Shown here: positions 41,909 to 51,588 of the stretch, piece after piece
Layout of the letters: every line of letters begins with the position of its first letter
Numbering within the stretch: position 1 is the first letter of the stretch
Assembly (NCBI GenBank): GCA_003315335.1
Contig: QNRL01000010.1
Span: 118,411-182,410 of the forward strand
Direction of reading: 5' to 3'
Origin: Pseudocitrobacter faecalis
GTDB lineage: Bacteria > Pseudomonadota > Gammaproteobacteria > Enterobacterales > Enterobacteriaceae
DNA length: 64,000 nt
Notes under the pieces: generated by a model
What the model saw: only the letters and a program-made list of their open reading frames with translations
The model's database searches: none
What the model was told of the DNA's origin: nothing
Translations under genes and position numbers: made by a program

Positions 41909-43546
41909 TTACCACAACACCGCAATAGTGCGGTCATCATGGTTCCCTGTGGAGAAAAAGTTAAGCCAGTCGCCTAACCTCTCAGGCGCAATACTGGCGT
42001 CTGTAAGGACAGGGTTGAGCTCATCAACGAGACGGGTCCATTTTTCGTCACTGCGAAGCCCATTATCCGTCTCAAACAGAGGGTCTGAGACGCCGTCTGT
42101 CATGAGGATCAAGTGAGATACATCATTCCATTTACCCACGCTGATGCGGCCGCTAAACGAGGGGTCTGCGATAATGCTCTGGTCAAGGAAACGGGTTTGT
42201 CCTGCGTATTCTCCGCTATCGGGATTTCCCAGTATCCTGACTTTACCGGAAGGGCTGTATGCACCTATCGCACCATCACCAAGCCAGAATGCAGTCGCAA
42301 ACAGCTCGTTATCAGTTCGTAGCGCTACAGTTGCCAGAAGGGTTGTTGAATAGGATTTCACAGGTTGTTCTGCACAAATGGCTTCGTTCTGGATACTGTT
42401 GACCGCGAGCGTAGCTGCCTGTTTAAAATGATGAAGCATGGCGTTTATTGTTGCCTGCTGATCGCTCCCTTCCCACGCCGTGATGTGCTGCTTTAAATGG
42501 ACGCCTTTCACACCACTGAGCTGATTGAAAAGGTAATCGCCAGCCGTTTTGACTGCAATCCGGGAGCCTTCCCGGGAATTTACCGCACTACCGGCTCCGT
42601 CTGCGACCAGCATGACAGACCATCCTGTTTCCTGGCAGTGGTTGATGTAGAAGTCGTCATCTCTGAAGCTTCCGGCATGCTCATGAGAGCGTCCCCGGCG
42701 ACTGGCGGCAGCAATACGTATATCACCCCTGACCAGGCCAGCAGCGTCCAGATGGGACTTAGGGTAGGGAGCGTCTGCTGGTGGCTCTACCACCTTCCAC
42801 AGGCTTCTCGGATCGGGATTGATTATAAATAGCTGTTTTGTTTCACATTCGTCGTGCGACGTGCATGACCAGATTACTGAAAGCTCTATATCGCCGCTTT
42901 CGGTGGGAGTACCTGTCAGCAACTCCTGTTCTTTGTCAAAAGACAGGCCAATGTTCCGGGGAAAGACAACGTCCCTGACAGTAGCCTGCTGGCCCTCACC
43001 CAGAACGATAGCAACCGGCGAAGAGAAACGTTCGCCTGCGCGGGCGTTGGGGATCGTTATTTTAGCTCTCGGGGGAACGGCAGGTGGCACAGCTAAGCTG
43101 GCCCGCTGCTGGCCTGTCGGTATCTGCCCGGGTTTTAATACCAGGGAAGACAGGTTTTCGTCTTCCCTCTGTGCTGGTTTATCAAATTCGTAATAAGGCA
43201 TCAGCTTCCAGAACGGAGGATGAGGCTCATTTTCTGGCAGGGGTTGCAGTGCTGATGTATCGGTAGCGTCAATGCCCGGGTTATCAGCAACACTTACGAC
43301 CGTTTGTTGCTGATCGGAAAGACTGGATGCTGACGAGGCGGCAATCTCTGCGTCGTTATCACCTTCGCTAACCCGCGCAGATAAACCCTGTGCAAGGCTC
43401 TCAATCCGCTCTTTAAGCCGCATAATTTCTTCGGTAAGGGATGGGTCCTGCGATAGAAGTAAAAGCCGCTCACCTTCAACAGGGTGGCCCAGCTCAGACA
43501 GAACTAAGCGGATAATCTTCTCTTCAAGTAAAGCATTTTGCGACAT
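41909..43546 (-). CDS. PP2C-type protein phosphatase with a putative Ig-like middle
   Basis: 545 residues. The C-terminal half is PP2C: VMLVADGAGSAVNSREGS carries the metal-binding Asp-Gly, then WLGDGAIGAY and LILMTDGVSDPLF. The N-terminal half has a long low-complexity part and a beta-rich segment (RAGERFSSPVAIVLGEGQ...GLSFDKEQELLTGTPTESG) like a putative-Ig domain. ATG 43546 overlaps the terY3 stop as TGATG, so the genes are coupled; the upstream TTG is discarded. Confidence 0.82.
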   Translation of the reverse strand: MSQNALLEEKIIRLVLSELGHPVEGERLLLLSQDPSLTEEIMRLKERIESLAQGLSARVSEGDNDAEIAASSASSLSDQQQTVVSVADNPGIDATDTSALQPLPENEPHPPFWKLMPYYEFDKPAQREDENLSSLVLKPGQIPTGQQRASLAVPPAVPPRAKITIPNARAGERFSSPVAIVLGEGQQATVRDVVFPRNIGLSFDKEQELLTGTPTESGDIELSVIWSCTSHDECETKQLFIINPDPRSLWKVVEPPADAPYPKSHLDAAGLVRGDIRIAAASRRGRSHEHAGSFRDDDFYINHCQETGWSVMLVADGAGSAVNSREGSRIAVKTAGDYLFNQLSGVKGVHLKQHITAWEGSDQQATINAMLHHFKQAATLAVNSIQNEAICAEQPVKSYSTTLLATVALRTDNELFATAFWLGDGAIGAYSPSGKVRILGNPDSGEYAGQTRFLDQSIIADPSFSGRISVGKWNDVSHLILMTDGVSDPLFETDNGLRSDEKWTRLVDELNPVLTDASIAPERLGDWLNFFSTGNHDDRTIAVLW

Positions 43547-44586
43547 CAACCTCTCCCTCTGTTTACGTCGAAGTTAGTGTTTCCGCCATCATTGCTGAAT
43601 GACAGGCCTGTTTCACACCACGGGCAGATCACGTCATCCGGGCCGTCAATACACAGCAACTTTCCGCATGAGCACAGGGCAAACGCACTGGCATTACCGC
43701 AGTGGGGGCAACCCGGTACGCCATGCAGTTCGCTGGTATTTACCTGCAAACCGGTAGCGGTGGCATCTGACCACGCAAAATAGTCCTCATCGATGGGATA
43801 GCATCCGGCAATATTAAAGCTGTTCAGGTTCAGACTGAAATCGAGCCCGGAAACCCTTGCTGGTGGCCGTTCATACTTCATCAGGTACGGACGACGGGTC
43901 TTGCTGCAACGGCCGGTAAGCGTAACGCAGTTTTCGTCGTACGCTTTTACTGGCTCGTCCTTGGCCAGCCGGACTATGTATTCAGTCTGGCTGAGCTCAG
44001 GTTGTTTGTCGTCCCCGACGCTGCGGCTGTGCGCCGTAACCGAGGCCGTGATCCATTTGATGAAGCGGGTAAAGTCCCCTTCCTGAGATTCGGTGAACAG
44101 CATGACATTCTCTGTCAGTTGCCGCAGGATATTCAGGTCCGCTGACGGCCCCAGGCCAACGGCAATGAGATTCACTTTACTCGCGTAGTGATCCTTCCAG
44201 CGCTTCACTTCTGCGGTTGTGTCGTCAGTCGGACGTCCGTCGGTAAGGAGATACACGACGGGTTTCCAGTCGCCTTTAGCCTCATGAGTGGTTTTTCTGA
44301 CCTGGGTATCAATTTGCACGGTCAGCTCACGCAATGCAGCTCCAAGGCTCGTACCGCCGCCAACGGGAAGGCGGGGAGGGTAGAACGAGGCAATTTCGTG
44401 AAGAGGTACAATCGTACGGGCTACACCGGCAAATGCGATTACCGAGACCCAGGCTGTTTCAAGTGCGTGTGGATCCTTTCTTAAATCTCCGACGATCATT
44501 TGCAGACCATCAGTCATTTTTTTCAGGTTTTCACCAATCATGGACTCTGAACAGTCCAGGACAAAAAACACGGGAAGGCGTCTCAT
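43546..44586 (-). CDS. terY3: TerY-type VWA protein with C-terminal zinc domain
   Basis: 346 residues. VWA domain with MIDAS DCSES (LPVFFVLDCSESMIGEN) and later TDGRPTDD. It is longer than the other two TerY proteins by a C-terminal TerY-C domain containing cysteine pairs GCPHCG, CSCGKLLC and CPWCE that likely bind zinc. It may link the Ter core to the kinase/phosphatase encoded next to it. Confidence 0.88.
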   Translation of the reverse strand: MRRLPVFFVLDCSESMIGENLKKMTDGLQMIVGDLRKDPHALETAWVSVIAFAGVARTIVPLHEIASFYPPRLPVGGGTSLGAALRELTVQIDTQVRKTTHEAKGDWKPVVYLLTDGRPTDDTTAEVKRWKDHYASKVNLIAVGLGPSADLNILRQLTENVMLFTESQEGDFTRFIKWITASVTAHSRSVGDDKQPELSQTEYIVRLAKDEPVKAYDENCVTLTGRCSKTRRPYLMKYERPPARVSGLDFSLNLNSFNIAGCYPIDEDYFAWSDATATGLQVNTSELHGVPGCPHCGNASAFALCSCGKLLCIDGPDDVICPWCETGLSFSNDGGNTNFDVNRGRG

Positions 44587-44670
44587 AATTTTCCTCGTAC
44601 GGCTGGTACGGCCAGCAGAAAACGTTGCTGTACAGAAAGGTGCTGCCCGGAAACAGCACCTTTCTGTCTG

Positions 44671-45309
44671 TCAGAGCACCAGCTGGATTTCTGGTGGAGG
44701 AGGGGGAAGGGTATCAGTTCCGTTATTAATCCCCGCGCTTGTGCTGCCGGAAGACACGCTGGCCGATACCCATTTAAAGAAACCTGCAAACGCGGTTGAA
44801 TCTAGCGTCTCCAGAGACACAACCTTATCGGTGAGCTGTTTTAAGTGCTCATGGCCTGCTTTAGGACCAACGGCGCAGGCAATGATGGATCCGAATCCCC
44901 GGCCGCGAATCGCTTTTACCGCTTCACCGTACGCCAGGGCATCAGAAGGGGTTCCATCAGTCATCAGGAATACCAGAGGACGCCAGTCTCCTTTGGTATC
45001 ACCATCTGAGCGACGTACATCCCGTTCAACACACTGCATCAGACATTCAAGGGCAGCACCGGTGAACGTCCCGCCTGCGCTTGGCACAACGATGTCAGAA
45101 AACTGGAAGTCTTCCAGCGGCGTGAGAGGAATGAACTCACGCGCCTCATTGTCATAGGTGATAATGGAGATATGAACGCTTTCGAGGGCGTAGGGATCCT
45201 GGCGAAGAGCGCTAAGCATCGCCTGAATTCCAACGTTAACGGAATGGATTGACTCACCGCGCATCGAGCCGGATGTGTCGATAACAAGGTAAACAGGCAG
45301 GCGGCGCAT
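44671..45309 (-). CDS. terY2: TerY-type VWA protein
   Basis: 212 residues: VWA domain, MIDAS DTSGS in LPVYLVIDTSGSMRGES and TDGTPSD. The ATG at 45309 overlaps the terX stop as TGATG and matches the N-terminus of terY1; the GTG one codon upstream is rejected. Ends in the proline run PPPPPEIQLVL, also seen in terY1. Confidence 0.9.
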   Translation of the reverse strand: MRRLPVYLVIDTSGSMRGESIHSVNVGIQAMLSALRQDPYALESVHISIITYDNEAREFIPLTPLEDFQFSDIVVPSAGGTFTGAALECLMQCVERDVRRSDGDTKGDWRPLVFLMTDGTPSDALAYGEAVKAIRGRGFGSIIACAVGPKAGHEHLKQLTDKVVSLETLDSTAFAGFFKWVSASVSSGSTSAGINNGTDTLPPPPPEIQLVL

Positions 45310-45950
45310 CACATGTAATTCCTCAGGTGCGAGACAAACGAATCTGATTCTGAAGGCTCACCAATTGCCCTGAGTTTCCAGCCTGTAGCCTCGCGTATCA
45401 GCTCGGCAAAGACCATGGAGCGCTGGCTGGCGAAGGCGGGTCCGCCAGAAAGATCGAATCGTGCCATTTCAATATTACGGGCATCTACTGCCCGGATGAA
45501 GGCATTCTGAACTTTACCAAAGTGCTGCTGGAGCTTTTCACCATTGTAGATCTGAACGATGAACACAATTTTCTCGTACTGAGCGTCAAGGGAATTCAGG
45601 CGCACAATAATTTGCTCATCGTCACCGTCACCGGCTCCGGTTCGGTTATCGCCCGTCAGCCAGATATTGCCTGACTTATGGCGAAGGCTGTTGAAAAAGA
45701 TGATATCGCCATTCACAAGCGTTGGTTTACCATTTTCCACATTGCCGAGATCGGTCACCTTTCCGGCTGAATTACACAGGAAAGCGATCACATCAAGGTC
45801 GTATTCTTCTTCTTTTTTACCAAAGATCCCGCCGAGAAAACCTTTCTTTTCCTCATTAATATCCCAACCGAGGCCGATAGTAACGGACGAGAGATCGTAT
45901 TCATTTTTTTTCAGGCTTACGCCCTGGCCTTTGCTCAGACTGACAGACAT
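45309..45950 (-). CDS. terX: TerD-family calcium-binding protein TerX
   Basis: 213 residues, TerD domain with the calcium-binding blocks GLGWDINEEKKG...YDLDVIAFL and GDNRTGAGDGDDEQ. It carries an insertion GFLGGIFGKKEEE between the two halves of the first block, as in TerZ. Placed between two VWA genes, consistent with TerD-VWA complexes at the membrane. Confidence 0.92.
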   Translation of the reverse strand: MSVSLSKGQGVSLKKNEYDLSSVTIGLGWDINEEKKGFLGGIFGKKEEEYDLDVIAFLCNSAGKVTDLGNVENGKPTLVNGDIIFFNSLRHKSGNIWLTGDNRTGAGDGDDEQIIVRLNSLDAQYEKIVFIVQIYNGEKLQQHFGKVQNAFIRAVDARNIEMARFDLSGGPAFASQRSMVFAELIREATGWKLRAIGEPSESDSFVSHLRNYM

Positions 45951-45972
45951 GATATCCCCTTAATCAATAAAA

Positions 45973-46611
45973 TTATAAGACCACATTTACTTCTGGCGGC
46001 GGCGGTGGCAGGTCTTCAAGACCGATCACTTCTTTTTTGCTGGACTCCACTTTCTGACTGCCTACCGAAATGCTCGCACTGACCCATTTAAAGAAAGCTT
46101 TAATCGTCGAACTGTCAGCTGTATCGAGCTGAACCACGATTTCAGTGATTTCTTTGAGGACGCTGGTATCGGCATCATGCCCGGCTGCACATGCCACAAC
46201 AACGCCGGTTCTGGCCGCTTTAAAGTCATTCAGGCCTTTACGCCAGTCATCATTCGGACTTCCATCCGTCATCAGGAATACAAGGGGACGCCAGTCACCT
46301 TTAGTGTCAGCCGTCGTTTTCTGTACTTCTTTGGCAATGGAGCTGGCCGTGAGGGAAAGCGCTTCGCCAAGAGACGTGGTGCCGCTGGCTGTTAGTGCTG
46401 GCATCTGGAAACTCAGGAGGTCTGTCAGGGGGACTGCCTGTCGGGCTGAAGAATCAAAGGTGATCACTGACACGTGAGCCGTTTCGAGTGCATACGGATC
46501 CTGTTTCAGCGTGGTAAGCAGCGTCTGAACGCCATTTTTAACCGCTTCGATAGGCTCTCCGTGCATAGAGCCGGACGTGTCGAGTAGCAGATATACGGGT
46601 AAGCGTCTCAA
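45973..46611 (-). CDS. terY1: TerY-type VWA protein, TTG start
   Basis: 212 residues. No ATG fits: the codon matching the terY2 and terY3 starts is TTG at 46611-46609, with AAGGA upstream, giving the RRLPVYLLLDTSGSM N-terminus. A far upstream ATG would add 27 unrelated residues. MIDAS DTSGS and TDGSPNDD are present. Ends in the PPPPPEVNVVL tail shared with terY2. Confidence 0.88.
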   Translation of the reverse strand: MRRLPVYLLLDTSGSMHGEPIEAVKNGVQTLLTTLKQDPYALETAHVSVITFDSSARQAVPLTDLLSFQMPALTASGTTSLGEALSLTASSIAKEVQKTTADTKGDWRPLVFLMTDGSPNDDWRKGLNDFKAARTGVVVACAAGHDADTSVLKEITEIVVQLDTADSSTIKAFFKWVSASISVGSQKVESSKKEVIGLEDLPPPPPEVNVVL

Positions 46612-47040
46612 ATGTAATTCCTTCTTAAGAGATCGGAAGAGGAGAGTAGTTTCAGGAAGAGGCCAGGGTTTGTTGATTTGATAAAACGGCACGACATCTG
46701 TCGGGTGGAGATTAAATACTCAGAAGCGGCATTAAAGAAATAAGTTAACCACCATAGAATTACCGACATGTGAATGGCCTCTTATCAACAGAAAAATAAT
46801 TCAGACCGGACTGGAATATAAGATTTCTGAAAAAACTCGGACAAATAAACTGTCTTATGTATGAAATTCATCATACATCACAGATCTGCATGAATGGAGT
46901 GTAAAACGCCCAAAGATTGATGTGTAGCACAAGAGGATGTCAAGACACCAGGTTTTGTAGTCAGTAAGGCGCTGCTGGCATTGCGGGAGGAGAATAGATC
47001 AAAACTACGTCACGCCAATACAGAGGTAAAATATGACAAA
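46612..47040. other. Intergenic region upstream of terY1
   Basis: No gene is seen. The terY1 promoter should lie here on the minus strand. A 12-bp palindrome CGACATCTGTCG sits at 46692-46703. No -35/-10 pair is convincing. Confidence 0.45.
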
Positions 47041-47060
47041 ACCGGGGTTTTCACCCCGGT
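47041..47060 (-). terminator. Terminator after terW
   Basis: ACCGGGGT / ACCCCGGT stem with a 4-base loop. On the minus strand it is followed by TTTTG. Confidence 0.65.
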
Positions 47061-47073
47061 CTGAGATTTAGCG

Positions 47074-47541
47074 TCAGGACTTTTTAGCGCTGTATTCTTT
47101 TATCAGTTCGTCAACGGAGTGCAGAGCCAGCTTCTCTACCGCTTCACTTCGGGTCGAGCCACTCAGCGCAGCCAGACGGTCAATTTTTCTTAAGATCCGC
47201 ATGCGTAGCGATAAGGACACGGCTGTTTTTTTATCCTTATCGAGTACGACCTTCCCTGTAGACTCACCGGTTTTCAGTTCAGCATTCTGTGCGAGCGCTT
47301 CATTCATCCGGCGAAGGGTCTTTTTATCCAGCTGGCCCGGATTAACGAGATGGTAGGAATGACCTGCCTTGCTGTATTTGATCTCCGCAGAATATGACTC
47401 GCGTAGCTCTTTGAGGGCCCGGGTTAATGTCGGCTCTGAGCATTCCAGACTGGTTATAATGTCGGCAGCGGAAACGGGCTTGCCGGTGCCCAGTAAGTTG
47501 GCAAGCTTAAAAATCCGGGCCTGTCTGGTATTTAATTGCAT
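47074..47541 (-). CDS. terW: TerW, winged-helix regulator-like protein
   Basis: 155 residues. N-terminal winged helix (ARIFKLANLLGTGKPVSAADIITSLECSEPTLTRALKELRE) and a C-terminal segment like a small ribbon-helix-helix (VSLSLRMRILRKIDRLAALSGSTRSEAVEKL). In ter loci TerW is held to act in control of the system. It lies 17 bases after the DUF4236 gene and ends at its own terminator, so it is the last gene of the biosynthetic run. Confidence 0.85.
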   Translation of the reverse strand: MQLNTRQARIFKLANLLGTGKPVSAADIITSLECSEPTLTRALKELRESYSAEIKYSKAGHSYHLVNPGQLDKKTLRRMNEALAQNAELKTGESTGKVVLDKDKKTAVSLSLRMRILRKIDRLAALSGSTRSEAVEKLALHSVDELIKEYSAKKS

Positions 47542-47558
47542 CGTAAGATTTAGCCTGC

Positions 47559-48767
47559 TTAAAGGGTTAGTGGTTCAATAGGCTGAAAAATGAAGGTACT
47601 GCTCATCTTTCGAATAACCGGGTGATCGCCTAACGCTTCAACCGGATCAATGTGTTCTATGCCTGCAAAATTTACTGACGACATCTGGCTGCGAGTGCAT
47701 TTGCAGGACAGGATATACTCATCCTCCAGATAGCCGGTCCGCTTACTGACCCGTTGCGTAAAGCCTGACACAATCACGTTGTCGAAAGGTAGCGTATGTA
47801 AAACGATACCGACCAGGCGGAACAAGCAGCCATGGACGTGGCGGGCATAGTTTTCGCGTACGGCTTTTTGCGTCATGGCTTTTTCCGTCAGCTCCGTGCC
47901 CCGGGCATTAACGCCGTAAATCTTATCAGGGAAATCTTCAATCTCAGCTAAATCAACGTCCAGCAGGACTGCTGATAGCTCCGGCTTTACTTCAAATGCA
48001 ACAATCGTTTCACGCGGCCATTCAGTTTCTGCCAGCACACCCGCCAGGTATGATTCGAAAAACGCGGCGTCTGTCCGGAACTGCTGCCGGGCATCTGCCT
48101 GAGCCGTGGCGAGCCGTTTTTCATGTTCTTCTGCTTCAAACTTCCAGTTTGCATACTGTTCGGCCCAGGCCGTCCGTTGTTGCTGGTACCGGTGCTGTCG
48201 AAGGGTATTCTCACGCTCCACATCAATCAGCTCCTGCTGCCACCGGCGAAGATTTTCGGCGTGGCGCTCAGCTTTAGCTGATTCCGATTCAAACCATTTA
48301 CCCAGAAAACTAATGCCTTCGCTCTCGGCAGGCTTTTCCGGCAATGCAAGGTAGTCTGGCTTTTCTGGACGCACCGGTGCCGGAACCTGAAAAGGCGACG
48401 TTCTGTTATGCAGGTATACTGCTTCCAGCTCTGCCCAGCTGATGCCTGTTTTTGGATCCGGCGTCAGCTCGTGAATATTACGGATTGCGGTTACCGCTGA
48501 CATGAGTTCAGCGGCTTCCTGCTCAAGCGCCTGTCTGAGCCCCGGGTCGGTTGCCGTCCGGTTTCCACCTCCGGAACGCGCGGCCCGGTCAAGCCGGGTA
48601 CGGTAACTCAGCCCGGTACCGGGCAAGCCCAGATTGGCATAGGTCCCCCGGCTACCAAAAGAAACGGAAGCACCTCTCGGCCCGACACTCAGGCTCGGTG
48701 CACCGTTACTCAGGTTGAGGCGAACGCCAGGAATAATGTTGATCGACTTTCTGAACCTGAACCCCAT
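47559..48767 (-). CDS. DUF4236 protein with coiled coil
   Basis: 402 residues. The N-terminal 55 residues (GFRFRKSINIIPGVRLNLS... GPRGASVSFGSRG... NLGLPGTGLSY) are the DUF4236 hallmark. A long coiled-coil region (about 80-230) and a mixed C-terminal domain follow. Function unknown; probably a structural partner in the ter complex. Confidence 0.82.
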   Translation of the reverse strand: MGFRFRKSINIIPGVRLNLSNGAPSLSVGPRGASVSFGSRGTYANLGLPGTGLSYRTRLDRAARSGGGNRTATDPGLRQALEQEAAELMSAVTAIRNIHELTPDPKTGISWAELEAVYLHNRTSPFQVPAPVRPEKPDYLALPEKPAESEGISFLGKWFESESAKAERHAENLRRWQQELIDVERENTLRQHRYQQQRTAWAEQYANWKFEAEEHEKRLATAQADARQQFRTDAAFFESYLAGVLAETEWPRETIVAFEVKPELSAVLLDVDLAEIEDFPDKIYGVNARGTELTEKAMTQKAVRENYARHVHGCLFRLVGIVLHTLPFDNVIVSGFTQRVSKRTGYLEDEYILSCKCTRSQMSSVNFAGIEHIDPVEALGDHPVIRKMSSTFIFQPIEPLTL

Positions 48768-48777
48768 TATGATTTCC

Positions 48778-49734
48778 TTAATGATGCTGGGTCACGGTAA
48801 GTAATCTGATTCCATCAGCGCTTTGCTCGTTCTGTAACCCATAAAAACGAGCTCTGTCCAGAATGCCAGCCGCCCAGCGGCGATGTGTGGCGGGTTCACA
48901 CATTGCTCCCTGCGACTTAAACACGGCCTGGGTAGAGTTCAGGATCCGCAGAGCGTCAGAATACTCACCCTGAGTGACCATCAGCGCGTTTTGAATGACC
49001 TCTATCTGACCCGGGTGAATGGCCGTTTTCCCAACAAGCCCATGTGCCATATCAAGAGCCAGCTCTCTGGCCATAACGGCATGATCGTCAATATGCTCAC
49101 ATACGGGCGCGGTCAGGGCAAAATCACGCGGGCCGAAGACTGAAACGAGCATTTTGATGACGTAGCCCATCGGGCTGTCATACAGCGTCAGGTCCCGGGG
49201 GCGGCGAAGCGACACAACGTTCATAAGATCGTTGCCGCCGATTCGAAGCGCAATAATGCGGTCGTGGCAGGGATGTTCCACCAGGCGAGTGGCCAGCTCG
49301 CGCATCTGAACCACGTCAAAGACGTCTTCTGTTTCCAGCGTTGGCATCATGCACAGGTGAGTCCCGCCCATGATATCCCACCATTCAGCTAACGAACTGA
49401 GGGTAAATTTCGGCAACACAAACCCATCGACAGCGGAAAGATCATAATGCGCTTTTAACCATCTGCCCATGTCGGCATGCCGGGGGCGAATGAACACCAG
49501 AGGCCAGTCATTTTTACCCAGGCTACGCATGCTGTTACTGAGCTCGTGCAGCAGGTGCTCCAGATTTTTGAGGGCGATGGGGATGTCTGCTTCACTGACA
49601 GCATCCTCCAGGCAAATCACCAGAGAGCGCAAACCCGGGATTTTCCCGTGCAGGACGGCATCAGCAATATCTTCCCGTGTTGCAGGCATGTATAGCGTGG
49701 CTCCCAGATTCCAGGGAGAAAGACGATTTTTCAT
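48778..49734 (-). CDS. HpcH/HpaI aldolase / CitE-like lyase of the ter locus
   Basis: 318 residues. TIM-barrel family pattern: LGATLYMPATRED, VICLEDAVSEADI (metal-binding), VFIRPRH, MMPTLETEDVFD, GLVGKTAIHPGQIEVI. Start codon overlaps the preceding stop (ATGA). In ter loci this lyase accompanies PRTase, HAD and ATP-grasp enzymes proposed to make a nucleoside-like metabolite. Confidence 0.85.
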   Translation of the reverse strand: MKNRLSPWNLGATLYMPATREDIADAVLHGKIPGLRSLVICLEDAVSEADIPIALKNLEHLLHELSNSMRSLGKNDWPLVFIRPRHADMGRWLKAHYDLSAVDGFVLPKFTLSSLAEWWDIMGGTHLCMMPTLETEDVFDVVQMRELATRLVEHPCHDRIIALRIGGNDLMNVVSLRRPRDLTLYDSPMGYVIKMLVSVFGPRDFALTAPVCEHIDDHAVMARELALDMAHGLVGKTAIHPGQIEVIQNALMVTQGEYSDALRILNSTQAVFKSQGAMCEPATHRRWAAGILDRARFYGLQNEQSADGIRLLTVTQHH

Positions 49735-50813
49735 CAGAGTACCTTCTTGATAATGGTTACAGCCCGATACTGGCCGAGGGTTCCCCCCATTTCTGTAACA
49801 ACTATTCCCTTTTCACGAGCAAGCCCTACAAGCAAGGCAACGTCCGGGTCGTCAATAGAACGCACAAATACATGGTCCGGTACCCGACGTAATACAGCCC
49901 GGGTTGCTTCAGCAATACCGGGTTTAATACGATTGACGCTGTCCACTTTAAATTCATCGGCCAGGAACGCGATAACGTCGCGACTTGTCTGCCATAAGAC
50001 CCGGGCTGACTCCATATTCCAGCTCAGGGTAGCGAGGGATGACGGGGTTAACTTCTTACGGAAATGGGCGACGGTATCGACAAGCATCCGGCTGCATTCG
50101 AATTCACTGAGATGCTCGCAAACCATGCACCCATGTAATCCTTCAGAGGACCATACTGACCGGGAGATCAGGCCTGATACCGGCGCACCCATGATGCCAA
50201 AAGGAATGAGCCAGTCATCATCACTGGCTGCAAGCCAGGAGCAGCCACAGGGATCGGCCAGGACAACCAGTCGCGGCTGCTCAGGATAGCCCGGGCGATC
50301 TTTCAGTGCGCGTACAAGCTCTCCGGTAATTGCGCCTTTACCTGTCCATCCGTCAACAAAGACAATACCGCTGGTACCATGGCGCTCTTCAATGACGTCG
50401 AGGGCTGCACCGTCAATTCCACGATCCCGGATAATGCTGATACCGTAATGCCATGAGGTTTTCCCCATGTCACGCAGGGCCTGGTGCAGCATAACGCCGA
50501 GCGGCACGCCAGCTCTGACGAGACTGGCCAGTACAATGGGCTCATCACCGAAGCGTTCGGCCAGAGCAATAGCGAGCTGTGTGACTTCTTTTGCAAGTCT
50601 CTCTGCGCCCCGATCCAGCGCCCGGTGAAACAAATCAAGATGCCATTGTGTTGGCGCTGGCTCCTGACTGAGCATGTCCGAATAATGTTTCTTCCCTGAC
50701 TGAATCAGCTCTTCTTTTTGCTCAACCGGCGTCATCTCAATGACTACCGGCTTTAGCAGAAATTCCACGTCACCGGGCTGGTATGAGCCGGTAAATGTGT
50801 CATGTGGCTGCAT
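49734..50813 (-). CDS. StiP-like protein with PELOTA RNA-binding domain
   Basis: 359 residues from ATG 50813 (TTTGGAG upstream). The main domain has LASLVRAGVPLG, ISIIRDRGID, VFVDGWTGKGAI and LADPCGCSW, the pattern of the StiP-like (proposed cysteine protease or PRTase-related) family. The last 70 residues, DHVFVRSIDDPDVALLVGLAREKGI, are PELOTA-like and may bind RNA. It is coupled with the lyase gene after it. The exact reaction is not known to me. Confidence 0.78.
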   Translation of the reverse strand: MQPHDTFTGSYQPGDVEFLLKPVVIEMTPVEQKEELIQSGKKHYSDMLSQEPAPTQWHLDLFHRALDRGAERLAKEVTQLAIALAERFGDEPIVLASLVRAGVPLGVMLHQALRDMGKTSWHYGISIIRDRGIDGAALDVIEERHGTSGIVFVDGWTGKGAITGELVRALKDRPGYPEQPRLVVLADPCGCSWLAASDDDWLIPFGIMGAPVSGLISRSVWSSEGLHGCMVCEHLSEFECSRMLVDTVAHFRKKLTPSSLATLSWNMESARVLWQTSRDVIAFLADEFKVDSVNRIKPGIAEATRAVLRRVPDHVFVRSIDDPDVALLVGLAREKGIVVTEMGGTLGQYRAVTIIKKVL

Positions 50814-50814
50814 T

Positions 50815-51588
50815 TTAATTTTCTCCAAAAATTCGCTGTGAAATGGCATCTGCAAACTGACTCTGACGCGGGATGCCAAACCAGCTGCACAGTTTCATAA
50901 AACGATGATCGCTCAGGCTGTCGCCCAGACCAATTACGGGGAAGACTCCGCGTTCAGCCCGAAGTTTTTCAAGAAGCCATCTGACTGCCAGCCCTTTCTC
51001 AACCGCGGTGGGAAGCCAGGCCACGTTATTACTGTTGCGGTGGATGTAGAAGCCCTCGGTCGGAAACACCGTTTCTATCTCATCTGCAATGGCATTGAGC
51101 TCGTCAAGGCGGGTGCTGTCGCGGTGCTTCATCACCATATAAACCGCCGTTTCACCGTATTCGAAGTTCAGCCTTGCCCAGGCATTGATCCCTTTTGCGT
51201 CCATCATTTCAGTGATCAGACGCTGCATCGATGTCAGCTTTTCCTGATAGGGAGCCAGCTGGCCGAGCATATGGGCCTTCCACTCCTCGTCGGGTTTGCC
51301 TTCTGGCGTGAGAATGACGGCCCCGTGAGTGGTGATTGCCCAGGAGTGGAAAGGGATCCGTACGCGGCTGATTTCTTCAGTTCCCCGTGCGGTAACGGGT
51401 ATGAGTTCAGCCTGCTCCAGGAGCCAGTCCACCAACATGGACTGTTCTTCCGTCATAAAGCTTCGTGGATTCAGGGTGCGATCAACGGCACCGGTACGGA
51501 ATGGCTCCAGGGCCAGCTCGTCCACCATTTTACGACGGGTCTGAAAGAGCGTGTCGTCAAGGTCGCTCAGAACAACGGGTTTATTCAT
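50815..51588 (-). CDS. HAD-superfamily hydrolase of the ter locus
   Basis: 257 residues from ATG 51588, overlapping the PRTase gene by 8 bp; the long upstream extension of the frame lies inside that gene and is rejected. Catalytic motif I is LSDLDDTLFQT with the nucleophile and acid/base Asp pair; later VIGLGDSLSDHRFM is the motif IV metal-binding pair. A phosphatase acting on a sugar or nucleotide phosphate is likely. Confidence 0.85.
   Translation of the reverse strand: MNKPVVLSDLDDTLFQTRRKMVDELALEPFRTGAVDRTLNPRSFMTEEQSMLVDWLLEQAELIPVTARGTEEISRVRIPFHSWAITTHGAVILTPEGKPDEEWKAHMLGQLAPYQEKLTSMQRLITEMMDAKGINAWARLNFEYGETAVYMVMKHRDSTRLDELNAIADEIETVFPTEGFYIHRNSNNVAWLPTAVEKGLAVRWLLEKLRAERGVFPVIGLGDSLSDHRFMKLCSWFGIPRQSQFADAISQRIFGEN

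Noticed and set aside
42497..42832. Long plus-strand ORFs opposite the PP2C and other ter genes
   Set aside because: Shadows of well-supported minus-strand genes in GC-richer DNA.
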